From contig JASSKH010000006.1 of NCBI GenBank assembly GCA_031763025.1, positions 10,351,691 to 10,415,690 on the forward strand: DNA of 64,000 nt, given 5' to 3'. A model generated the notes under the pieces. That model had not been told where the DNA came from. It searched no databases and saw only the letters and a program-made list of their open reading frames with translations. Every line of letters starts with the position of its first letter. The first letter of the stretch is position 1. Shown here one piece after another: positions 33,946 to 45,400 of the stretch. This stretch comes from Macrocystis pyrifera. Taxonomy: Eukaryota; Sar; Phaeophyceae; Laminariales; Laminariaceae. Position numbers and translations under genes: made by a program.

Positions 33946-34689
33946 CGTGGTGTTCGTGGTGTTCGTGGTGGTGCAGAACTGTAAACAGATGAAGTTGATG
34001 ACTTGTCGTTGCAGCCGTGTTGTTGTGGGTAGTATGGTGTACAGATGATTGCTGTTGCTTCTGTAGGGTTTGGTACTAGTACGAAGGAGCAAGAGGATGG
34101 ATGCACGCATGCGACTCGACCATTTGTGTGGTCTGTTTTCGACACACCAGCGGCCAATGGCCGCCGCCCAACACACACCACCGGCCATCGTGTGAACATG
34201 TTTGGACACCATGTTACAGTCTCGCGGCGTGCATGTATCAGTTCTGGGAGAACAGTCACATTTCCTGGATGCAAAGCACTCATGATAGGAGCTACCGCTC
34301 CGGAGTCCTTTCGGCACCATGTAACAAGCGCCTGTTTTCACACCATGGTTTGTATTATTTCCCAGAGTTCTAGCCCGCTCTGTGCTGGGCGTACATGCCA
34401 CGCTCACACTCTGGTCAAGTTCATGCGCAGCCTGAATATTGTACCACGCAGCCTGCGGTCCTTGTTGGTGAGCCATCGTAAGCTCTGTGTTGGCCGGTGT
34501 TCTTTTGGAGTAGTATAGCGCCGAGGGTAATAGACGAGGCTACATATGGAGCTACCAGAGGTTGTGAGCTGCTTCGACCGCACATCCTTTCGGTGGGGCA
34601 GGCGTTCATCTCCGGGTTTAGTCACATCACCCCCCTTCGATTACTACACCCGTCCACTTCTCTGAAAACCCTCGGATCCATGGAAAAAC

Positions 34690-34805
34690 CGCTGTAGAAA
34701 TGCTGTGACCCTAGCGAGGGCGGAGCTCTTAATGAGCGCGCCCCGCTCACTTTTCATGACGCAGTCAGTGCTTTGGTCGGTCGATGTCTGCTGAGAATCT
34801 CGAAA
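34690..34805 (+). repeat. Diverged duplicate of 35,868-35,965
   Basis: GACCCTAGCGA, GAGCGCGCCC and ACAGTCA-TG-TTTG blocks occur in the same order in both segments, with several substitutions. Each lies next to a family B copy, so the whole region looks like an old segmental duplication. Confidence 0.6.
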
Positions 34806-34894
34806 GGTTGGTGGTATACAGCTAGCTGCTGCTGCTGCTGCCGCTGCAGGACGCACGCAATCGACACGACATTTTTTTGTCTATTTCCTACATA

Positions 34895-35188
34895 AATATG
34901 TTGTGGTCCTCCTTTGAATGAGGCTGAAAGACCGGTAATTACCTGGGTTCAGGTATTGGGATCGTGTTTGTAGTACTTGGGAGGCGTATCTCAGATGAAA
35001 AGCCACGGGTTTTCCCAGCGAGGCACGAGCCTTGCTCTCAGTCTCCACCATGCACGAAGGGAAAAAGCTGATCTTCTTCCATCTCTAAGCAAACATTACA
35101 CTTGAGTCCCAAAGAGTACATTCTCAATGGGCAAACTTAACAAGGGATACAAAGTGTTCCGACCTTGATCTTGGCAAGGGCGTCGACG
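34895..35188 (+). repeat. Dispersed repeat B, copy 1 (~290 bp)
   Basis: Shares TTTGAATGAGGCTGAAAGAC, GGTTCAGGTATTGGGATCGT, GGTTTTCCCAGCGAGGCACG and AAGCAAACATTACACTTGAG with the copy at 35,368 (same strand) and copies at 47,640 and 48,060 (opposite strand). It has no coding potential or terminal repeats that I can define. Confidence 0.85.
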
Positions 35189-35367
35189 GCTATGCCTTCC
35201 TTTATTTCTTTTTTATATTGGCGTACCTTGCCGGCTTCCTGACCTTGCCGTTCAGAGCTGTGGGAGCGGGTTTAGAGGAGCCGCATCTTCGACTCATGTT
35301 CTAGCTCATGGAATGGGGTTTCCACGATCCCATAATTATGCATATACCGCCAATCAGAGTAGGCTAG

Positions 35368-35656
35368 TGTTATGGTACTGCTTTGAATGAGGCTGAAAGG
35401 CCGGTACTTATCTGGGTTCAGGTATTGGGATCGTATTTGTAGTACTTGGAAGCCGTATCTTAGATGGAAAACCAGGGGTTTTCCCAGCGAAGTACGAGCC
35501 TCCTTGCTCTCAGTCTCCACCTTGCACGAAAGGAATAAGGCTGCTCTTATTCTACCTCTAAGCAAACATCACACGTGAGTCCCAACGAGTACCTGCTCAA
35601 TAGGCAAACCTAACAAGAGATACAAAGTATCCCGACCTTGATATTGACACATACCA
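35368..35656 (+). repeat. Dispersed repeat B, copy 2
   Basis: CTGCTTTGAATGAGGCTGAA through CTCTAAGCAAACATCACACG to GATACAAAGTATCCCGACCT. About 10% different from copy 1 by eye. It lies ~470 bp from copy 1 in the same orientation. Confidence 0.85.
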
Positions 35657-35734
35657 GTGGTCAAACCTTTTTCTATCAGATGCCCGCCCACCAACATATC
35701 ACCGGCCATCTTGTGAACACTATGACCCTAGCTT

Positions 35735-35870
35735 TTTTTTCTTTTTTTTTTATCCTCCGGCGGATTGGTAAAAAATAGAGCTTAAGCTCACCACACTTCC
35801 ACGATCGCGATTTCGTGTCGTGTGTCAATTTAGCCCAGTTGGGCACGTTGACCCGACCTGACCCCCGTAT
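35735..35870. repeat. Dispersed repeat C, copy 2
   Basis: TATCCTCCGGCGGATTGGTA, GAGCTTAAGCTCACCACACT and the GGGCACGTTG block, the inverse of 27,300-27,462. The palindromic core AGCTTAAGCT is present in both. Confidence 0.65.
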
Positions 35871-36464
35871 GACCCTAGCGAAAGTCGAAAAGCCTCTATT
35901 GAGCGCGCCCTGTTCACGTTTCAGGACACAGTCATTGTTTTGATGATCAATGTTTGCTCGGAATCCCGGAATCCACTAATTTTTTTCGCAACAAACTCTA
36001 CGCATAATATTTCCATCGGGAGCACGGCGATGCGGCGGAATATACGGATATAATTGGCCAATCAGAGGAATGTGAATCTTGTAGTGAGTTAAAAATAGTG
36101 TGTTTTTGACGTGGATACCGAGAGAGGTGGGAGCGACGGCTGTATTGAGATAGATGGAGAGGCGGAAGCGACACCTGCAGGACGAGTTCAAGGTGATGCA
36201 ATACCACAATAGTGCGATGTATCGACAGGCAGGATGGAGGATGTATCCGTCGTGGTAGGCAGGATGGAGAACATAGGTCACGCCAGATGCACTAGCTACA
36301 GAGGATGACCCAACAACTCGACACATACACCGAACATTCTGTAGCTTCTGTCTGTGTTCGAACATTGCGTACGACATATCGGAATATTTTTCCCTGGGGA
36401 CCGGGAGCCGCCCTCGGTTCGTGTCGCATGTGGTTAAACCTATTATTTACATCAGGTCGTCAGA

Positions 36465-37300
36465 GTATCGTACCAGTGAGGACCAGTTATTTCAACTCCT
36501 GCTACCCTTGGGACTCGCGAGTACTCAGTCATTCCCGCTCCTTGTACCCTGGGGACTTGGGAGGACACAGTCATTTCAGATTCTGGTACCCACGAGGACT
36601 CAGTCACTTCAGCTTCTGGCACCTTGAGGACGCGCGAGGACTCAGCAATTTCAGCTTTTTTGGTACCTTTTTGTTTGACCTTTTGGCTCGGTACTCGCGA
36701 GGACTCAGTCTTTTGATATGCAAAGGTCGTCAGACTACCGTACCAGTAAGTACCAGTCATTTCACCTCCTGGTACCCTTGGGACTTGCGGGTACTCCGTC
36801 ATTTGAGCTCTTTGTACGCTGGGGACTCGCGAGGACTCAGACATTTCAGCTTCTGGTGCCCTACTAGGGACTCGCGAGGACTCAGTCATTTCAGCTTCTG
36901 GCACCTTTTTGTTTAACAGTTGGCTCGGTGCTCCCGAGGACACAGTAATTTCATATACCAAGGTCGTCAGGGTAGCGTACCAGTGAGTACCAGTCATTTC
37001 ACCCCCTGATACCCTGGGGACTAGCGAACGCTCAGTCAGTTCAGCTCCTGGTACGTCTGTAGTACCCGTGGCACTCGCGAGGACTCAGTCATTTCAGCGT
37101 CATGTACACTGGGGACTCGCGAGCCCTCAGTCAGTTAAGCTGCTGGTACGCCTGTAGTACCCGTGGGACTCGCGAGGACTCGGTCATTTCAGCTTCCGAT
37201 ACACTGGGGACGCGCGAGGACTCAGTCATTTCAGCTTTTGGTACCCTATGGGGACTCGCGAGGACTCAGTCATTTTCTGGTACCCTGGGGACTCAGTATT
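36465..37300 (+). repeat. Minisatellite, ~42-60 bp degenerate unit
   Basis: About 15-20 units built from GGGGACTCGCGAGGACTCAG, TCATTTCAGCTTCTGGTACC and a variable CCTGGG linker. A longer insert (GGTCGTCAGA-TA-CGTACCAGT) recurs at about 36,456, 36,724 and 36,961 and divides the array into higher-order blocks. Confidence 0.9.
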
Positions 37301-38971
37301 CCTAAATTGACGAAACTCACGAGTCAATGACTGAGTCCCAACGACTGGAGACGGGTTCTCTGACGACATTTGACGTAAAGAATTCGGTATAATATTTTAA
37401 AAATGCAACTCAAACCGACCCTTAAGATATCAAATAGCAACGTAAGAAACAGCAGCAATCGACGCCCGCACGAGACAAGAAACGGGGTCTATTCGGAAGC
37501 ATCGAACGAAACCAAAAACGCGGACCACAGCACAGCACACTGTTATGCGTACTGTAAAACACCTCTATGGACTCTCTCTCCCCCCGCAGTGTGGTGGGAG
37601 TTCCTGACTGGGCTGCTTTTCCTTCATTTCAAGACTTTGCCCCTGGACAGCTACGTGACGTTTGTCAACACCGGGGCCCCACTGACTGCACAGCGGTAAA
37701 CAAATCAGCCGTACGCTCGTACTCATACAAAGTGCTTCCGTAGAACGTATGTCTTGGACACGTGGCGATCGGTCTAAGAACTGACGCGAGTATATGAAGA
37801 ACATTCAGCGGTCCAAAGTACTGCAGTATTACTATTACTGTGTTCTATTGGCGAGGGTCGGCCGTCCATCGAACACATGAGACCAAAACACAGCGGCAGC
37901 ACGGGTTCCACCACTGCCCAGGGAGAAAAAGGAGGGATGATTTAGATCGAGGATGTGGGGTTAGCTCAGGCGATTCCATGTATCTGTATTGTTTCGTATA
38001 GATGACCCATGTCGTCGGGAGACGTCATTCTCACCCACTCGACTAACGTCCGCTTTAGAGATCTACTCTCCCGAGCTGCACGTGGCCTGACCCATGATAA
38101 ATAGTAGTAGTACCTCTCGTCCGGTGATACTTGCAGCATAACGTTAATCGTGTATCGGGGTTATTTCCTGCTGCTGAACTATATGCCTGAGAAAGGGTAC
38201 TACTGTGGATGCCTTGATTCTTGTACATCAGCCCGATCAGTCCAACCCCAGGCTTCCAGAGAGAAGTGAGTGAGGTCGATAGCAAGTTTCATTGCAGTGG
38301 CATCCTCCCCCATTGCAGGAAAACCCTCAACGCATACGTACGTATTCGCAGTTGCCCAGTACCCGATGTTTGCTCTGCACTTCTCACCTCTTCTTACGTA
38401 CAATGGCGCGACGGCTACACGGCATATGTCTGTGAGAATCGATGAAGTCTGTGGAGAGTAACGAAATCATGTACCGCCCTTGCGGGGACCATCGATTCCT
38501 CGTGTGCCGTTTCGTGACGATACATAGCCCCCCCATACAATTGCGCAGCATTTTTAACAGCATACATACACGTACAGCCACGTACGCTCGGACACGGTAC
38601 ATTCCCCACACAGCGGTAATAAATCCTGAACCATCACCCCTATCTATGAACCGACACGTATCCTATCCCCTTTCAACTTGACCAAATATTTCGCGACATC
38701 GCTTGCACAGTTGTCGTGACGACGGAAGGGATGGCGCCGACTCTCCATCTCAAACATTTACTTGAAGTAACACGCATTTGCTCCATCCAGCATATATTTG
38801 CAGGTTGTTGTACATACAATTAACAGCAGTAGCGTGACTTCCAGTAAGGCTACACGAACATCTTCAAGCTTGATCTTTCGGAGAGTCGTTGGTCGTCGTT
38901 GTATCCACTACTGCAATACACCGCCTCGAGCGTTTATTCCGGTACGCCTCGTCCCCGCCTCCATGGCCCAT

Positions 38972-39493
38972 CTACAGCTCGTCATCGTCGTCGTCATCGG
39001 TCCAGTCACCATCGCCACCAGCCTCGACGCCACTTTCTTCGTCGGTGGACACGTCCGCACCGTTGTCTTCCACGTCGGCGTTGTACGCGCCGTCGTTGAT
39101 GCTGCCATTCGATTGGATAACGACTCCGATGTCGGCTGGCGGTGATGCCGGGTGAAGTGCCTCATCGAGGTAGCTGCGGAGGTTTCTCCAGCAAGCACGG
39201 CGGTGGTCAACCGCCGCCACGCCACCGGTGGCCGCATCGTCGTGTCGGCGCGCCGTCCCGTCAACAGCTCCACCACCTCCTAGCGCGATCGTGAAATCAG
39301 ACATATCAGAATCGCTTTCCTCTTCGTCAGCACGTCGTCGTGCAGCTTCGGCCGCGTCGTCGACAGCTTTATATAGTTCTTCGTCGCTGGTGTGAAACTC
39401 CCAGGAATCGCTTCTGTCATCGTTGTCGTCGTTGGCGCCCGCATCGAGGTCGCGTCCGTTGATACCCGTGCCCGCGGAACCTCCGTCGCCACC
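38972..39493 (-). CDS. Last exon of the 838-aa gene (acidic C-terminus)
   Basis: Acceptor GATATGTTGACAG. 173 codons and a TAG. It has an Asp/Glu-rich start with a helical segment (DEELYKAVDDAAEAARRRAD), a middle WRNLRSYLDEALHPASPPAD and a final string of acidic residues. The phase agrees with exon 8. Confidence 0.7.
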   Translation of the reverse strand, partial: GGDGGSAGTGINGRDLDAGANDDNDDRSDSWEFHTSDEELYKAVDDAAEAARRRADEEESDSDMSDFTIALGGGGAVDGTARRHDDAATGGVAAVDHRRACWRNLRSYLDEALHPASPPADIGVVIQSNGSINDGAYNADVEDNGADVSTDEESGVEAGGDGDWTDDDDDDEL

Positions 39494-42400
39494 CTGTCAA
39501 CATATCAATGACGCATCATACAGGCACTCAGACCGAGTGCTTACACACCTCCCGCGCGGTCGTTTGCTTTTGTTCAATGATCACTGCCTGGAATGGTAAT
39601 GTACATACCAGTATAAGGTATTTCGATAGGCAGTTTTTCCTCGAATACATTTTCTGTAGGCCAAACACCTTCGGACGAAACAGTCTGCGCCACGAGACAC
39701 TTATTCATGCTGACTGTACATACGCGGAGAATGCCAAGTCAAGGTGCTCCGTAGGAACACATTTCGATCGTCACTACAGCAGTAGAGAAACGGCTGGACC
39801 AGACGGTTCATGCGAACAAAGAAAATGTGATTCGGCTGCAGCACATCCAAATTCCGTCATATGCTATACCAGGTAAAAACATAAGCATTGCCGGAGTATT
39901 ATATGTGCTGGATTAGTTGCTGTAGTAGAGACAAGCAGTGGACGGCCAAACACACAATACGTCCCAATTACGGCAAATATAGATGCCAAAGGTGTAATCC
40001 GTAGACACAAGGAGCGCAGGCAAAGCACTAGGAGTAGAAAGTCCCCACTCGATTGTCCCCAGGGATCATCGTCACGGAGATTCCAGTGTTCTGTATTTCC
40101 AACAAAGGGACTGTACAGTAGCACCTATACCGCTCACCGACTGTGCGGACAGATACGACAATACCGCTGCCCTCGCTCCATCCCGCGCTGCATTCTCCCC
40201 CCCCTCCTCTGCATACGCCAAAGCTTCTGCTGCGGCCCCAGGGTCATCGGGCGCTACGTCCGTCCAACATTCTGAGCCGCTCCAGATGAAGCCCCGGCTG
40301 CGCTCGATCGGCGCCCCGGTAGAACTACCGGAAGCGCTACTGTGTCGCAATTTGCGCCGCTTGCTGAACCGGTCTCCGCTGGTGCCAGCACTTCCTGCCC
40401 CTCCTCCTCCTCCTCCTCCTCCTCCTCCTCCTCCTCCTCCTCCTCCTCCGCCCTCGGAGTTCGAAGCGTCATTTCCGCGGCTGCTGTTTTGCCTCTTCTC
40501 CCCCTTGCCGTTGCCCCCACCCCCTCCCCCACCCCTTCTTTTTCCCCTACGCTTACATGGGCCGCTGATATGAGCCGAGTGGTCAGGGTAAAACTCGCGC
40601 CCGCGGTCTCCTGAGAGGTCGTGTTTACAATCATCTTCTGAGCTGTTCTCCGACCCTGACCAGAAATTCGGGAGCGCCCCCGCTCCTGCTAGTGCGCGTC
40701 TTCCTCCGGCGATGGTGTAAGACGGTGTCGTACTCGGCACCAAGGCTGGTCCAGCTGGCCCGAATCCTCGCACCAGACGCGCCAGAGCTCCCATCGGGAC
40801 GCTGTGGGGGGCTTCTGGTAGTTCCATTGCCTTTCTCACCATACCCCCAATTTCCCGCGACCACATCGTTCGAACAACATAATCTCTGCCACAGGAGGAA
40901 ATTACGTTGGCGGCTTGACGCTCTCTTGAGCCTGGCCCCGCAGCAGCCATCGCCGCTCTTCTCTGCATTGGCAAACGGGTCGCATCGGGACGCACAGGGT
41001 ACCACTCGTTCGTCAGGAGGGAGGGAAAATGTGACAGGCAACGCATTTCCCATGCAGGCTTTGAATAATTCAAGCGGGTCGCTGCCTCAGTTTTTCTCCG
41101 CCACGAATTCTGCTTTCAACATGTCTGCTCGGATGCCACAAAATATCTCCTGCGAAAAACGATTAAAAAGAAGTTGGTAGCAGGTAGCAGGTAGCAGTCA
41201 GCATGATACTACAGTGCACTACAGCACAGCAATACCCCCCCCATGAGGAGTGGAAGCAAAAATCAGCGTCCGGTATTGAGATATTACTGGATCTTTTGGG
41301 CGAAAGCTAAGCCCAAGGATATCGATGGTATGGCAAAAACGTGGCGCCGTCGAAGAGTTTGCACGGCAATCATTTGCGTATTCTACTACAATGCAATAAA
41401 TTCGCAACTACATTTGTATTGTGTCGGGTATTGCAGATAAACTCGTGGACGGTTTCCCTGATACCATGTACCTCTCTTGAATTCGGTCAAACCTTCCCGA
41501 AATATTCACTTGATGCTATTATTAATATTACAACGAGTAGATAATACTAGCTATTGATGTTGGCTACAACTGGACATATCTGCACAATTTAATACTGCAT
41601 TGTAAAATCTCGGAACCGACTTCAAGCCATGTCTGTCAAAACTTAACGCTCACATGTTCGAAGAATTGGCTTAGAAAAATCAATATCAACTCGGTAGTAA
41701 GGTTTAACGCCCAAAGTCGACCCTACACCGAAACAAAAGTGACTACCGAGGCGATCCCGTAAGATTTAGACGTTTACCGCGCAAAGGTGGCGAAGTTCAC
41801 GTCGGTTATCGTAGATGGTCCCTGTTTTTTTGCACACGTGTTCTATAAGCCCCTGCTAAAACGCTGACGAAAAGCTTGTTGTTGTTTTTTTTTTTTTTAC
41901 CGGAATTTCTGGATCTCACGAGGCTATTGTCTCGAAACAAGGCGAACTCTGGATGGAAAAAAAAATAAAGCGCTTTGGCATGGGCTAGTCGAACACGTTT
42001 GCGAAACTTGAGGATACATCTCCAGAAAAAACCGCGTGAGCTTACCACGCCGAACTGCCTTGCTACGTTCAGCTCGAGAAAAAAACTGAATACACTTGTA
42101 TTGCGAACACGCACACAGCGGTTCGAGCAATGAGTCTCTTCAAGGTGTGTTACGTGTGTGCTTACGGCGGCAGGTCGTATCGCATTCATTGCGGGAGACG
42201 GGGGGGGGGGTTGAAACGAGATATATTCAGCAAGACAAGCATTGCAGAAAACACTCTGCGTTTGGAACAACCAGGGGGGGCACGGGGCGCTGCCGTATAT
42301 ACGGCGATGCTGTCGGGTTCCCTGCGACCAAAAAATGGGACAATCTGTCAGTTTCGGATGATATATCGTGCCGTCCGTTTTTGCTTGCGGTATATATACA

Positions 42401-45400
42401 GTAGTTGCTATTATTTTACCAGGTTTGGCGAGGAAAAATGTCGGGAAAGTCTGATTCCCCTTGGGCGGCAAAAGAGTCTGCCAGAAGACCTTCTATTACT
42501 TTAGCAGTACTAATGAACATATTTTGGCGTTCGTCGGTGTTTATCACGCCGCCGGAAGTTTCTATAAACAACGTTGTTGTGGCCGAGTCACCCCCCCGTA
42601 AACGTCAGTTTGAGCGCTTCGATTACGGGTTTAATGATTTTTCCTTGAAGAACAGAAAGGCATGTCTGTCTATACCCCTAAAACATTGTACACAATCAAC
42701 CCCTCGTGCCCTATGACACCTACCGCCTGCAGGTATATCAATTGTGCACGTACCTTCATCCAAGCGTGCTCATTGATGTCCGCTGCCGGGTGGAACCTCA
42801 CCACCATGCTGGGGCTCGAAAGGCCCACCAGGAAGTCGTACAGGTCTGTGTCAAATGGCCCAGTGAGGTTTCCACGCGTAGAGTTAGCACTTTACGCGTA
42901 GGGTAGGCGCTTCACGCTTGTATTTTAGTGTCATCAGTCAGTATCTCTCGTTGCGGGTTGTACGGCATGGGCCACCCCTGGACATTAAAGCAGCGTTACA
43001 CCGAATAATGCACCAACCAAACCAACCAAACCAGACCAGCCGAGCCAAATCAGATCACGCCAAACCAAACCGAACCGAACCAAACCAACCCAACCCAAAT
43101 AAACCGAACCCAAACCAGCCAAACCAAGCCAAACCAAACCAAATCAAAACCAAACCAAACCAAACCGAACCAAAACCAAACCCAACCCACCTTCCGGCAT
43201 GCAATCTGGCCTCGGCTGGTCGATCCCTCCGCCGAACATGCGGAAAACCGTATCGGCGAGGAGGAACCTGTCCAGGACCGTCTGGTTTACGCCATCATCA
43301 TCCGAGTCTCTGGGCGGAGCTCTCTTAGTCGGTCCGAGCAAGACTTCCACCTGATACATGATCGACTGTTGCAGAGGACGTGATAAATACGAAAGAGGCG
43401 TCTGTTATAGCTATCAGTAGACCTTTACCAGCCTACCTGATATGTATATATACATATGCGTGCAGCGCGTGGGATTAGGAGATACGCACACGCTCAAACA
43501 ACCACGGAAATATCTACGCGCAACATTGGAATTCAACGTTTTATCGTGCCAGGAATGACATCAAACGCATACGATGGTTGATAAATATTTATAGTGAATA
43601 CGATGCATCAACAACCTATACTCGAGACGTACTATACCCATCAAGCTGATGGATCAGGTATACCTGAAATTGGCCACAGCCCAAAAAGGTCGGAAGGTTA
43701 CAAAGCAAAAAACGGAGGTCCTGTTCCTAAGCGTCTTGTAGGCACGAGTACGGCAATGCACAGCGCACAACGCCGGGGCGAACACATTTCTATGTGCATA
43801 TGTGCCCCACGGTCGTCTCTTACCGCCAGGGGGTCGACGATGTTCGCCGGCTTCTTGGATTTCATGCGACGCGACGCCTCCCCCCGGTCATCGCCCCCCG
43901 CGCTACTGGGCGACTGGGTCGCGTCACCTGATGTGCCGCCGGAGTCACACGGTGTCTGCCATACAGAAGGAGACGAAGAACGGGGGGGGATTCATATACA
44001 TGCAACACTGCTTCTGTGCTGCACGCGGCGAATATATGGGCATCTATCACAGCGCAGCATTGCTATCTTGCAACGTATTTGAGCATGGCGGTGCAGCAGA
44101 TCGACTGAGTTCCAGGTACTCTCTCCGTCCCCCGACCGCTTCCTTGTCTTTGCTCCACATACAGTAGTGTGCTTTTCCGTTTACTCGGTATGGTACGGCA
44201 ACACAAAAACCTGTGGAAGCTCTGTTGCACTGCCACAAAACATACCCTCGGTCGAATGGGCTTCGAACACCGCGGTCAGTTGGGTCATGAGCAGTGGACT
44301 CTCGGCGATTTGTCCTATATTCGATGTAAAATGCTTTAGTACTACTGCACCTTCAGTATATGTCGCTGCCTTATTCCATACAGCTCGTGGCTACCAGCAA
44401 CAGAAGAAGAGGCATTTGGGCACCATAACACGAGGACGAAATCCTGATCACTTAGAGGAGTAGACGGGGCACAGCTCTAGAGACCAACATGTATCTGATC
44501 CGGGAACACGCACGCCACCCTTTGAAGCGCTAACCGCCCCATTCTTGCTTTGTCCTGGGACCCGCATCGCCTCAAGCTTCCAGCGCTCACATTGAGACAC
44601 ACCGTAAAACGGTAGCAGCCACGGTGAAAGGCAGAGGGGATCAGCCCCTACCACTGAATAACCCACCTCACCACCGCCAGTAGAGACATCGGACATCGTG
44701 CCAGCGCGTTCATCGTTTCCCAGATTGACGTTACCGGCTCCACATGCAGTCTCGTCGGCATCATCGTTCGTCTTGGCGTCGACGCCAGCAAGACTCACGT
44801 TTCCTTGGGGGGCGCAGCTTTCGTGGATGTTGATGACCTGGCGCGTCATCTGTTGATTTACCGCGACGGTGCAAATGGGCCGGACCGGGGGAGGGAGGGG
44901 GGGGATAACTCTCGCTCAACATGGCACCGCATTGCTCATACGTACGACCGCTGTCAGCAGGTAGTGAGCACATTAGATCGATCGCAACTAGTGCTGACTG
45001 ATGCGTACGCGTCTGCTTCTTCAGTGGTAATCCATGCTGTCTCAGCTTTGACTACAAGTAGATCGGCTGCTGCGTATCGCACTGCAGTCGCCACTGAACG
45101 TTTATCGCGACGATAGGACATTGTTGCTTACCATTTACACTGTTGCGTTCATGCCCTCGTTGAGATACTACCCCAAGCATGTGACTTCTCTACATCCGAC
45201 GGCGAAGGCAGCAAACGGTGATCGTACACGAGTATGTTGGCTTCGACGGAGCTTGACGGATCATGATCCATTTCATCAACATTTTTGCGTGCAAAAACGA
45301 AACGCTTCCTCCCACCTGGAAGGCAATCGCGTCCATCTGTTCTCCTGCCTGTTCCGTGTTTCTTCCTCCCTCGTCAGATCGACGTTTTTTGCCGAAAGAC

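Larger units (their letters stand above)
29279..38971. other. Long gene-poor stretch with dispersed and tandem repeats
   Basis: No ORF here has a domain or a defensible exon structure. The 29,616-30,026 plus-strand ORF (136 aa) and 33,801-34,283 minus-strand ORF (poly-Thr from a trinucleotide array) are unsupported. The stretch is made of duplicated segments (families B, C, D, E below), a 36.5-37.3 kb minisatellite and two short local duplications. Confidence 0.5.

Noticed and set aside
36465..37300. Repeat-encoded protein ORFs in both strands
   Set aside because: Frames follow the minisatellite unit and change with it; no start or domain.
40254..40634. Minus-strand ORF with a poly-Glu run
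   Set aside because: Alternative frame of the CCT/GGA repeat in exon 8. The poly-Gly frame is the one consistent with splicing to the last exon.
40900..41060. Resemblance of LPVTF-type sequence to RNA methyltransferases
   Set aside because: The segment lies in the frame not supported by splicing, and the surrounding family motifs are absent.
41806..42471. Minus-strand 221-codon ORF
   Set aside because: It lies in the intron between exons 7 and 8 of the 838-aa gene. Composition is irregular and no domain is visible.
44805..45116. A 103-codon plus-strand ORF
   Set aside because: Antisense shadow of exon 4 of the minus-strand 838-aa gene, whose phases agree with its neighbours.
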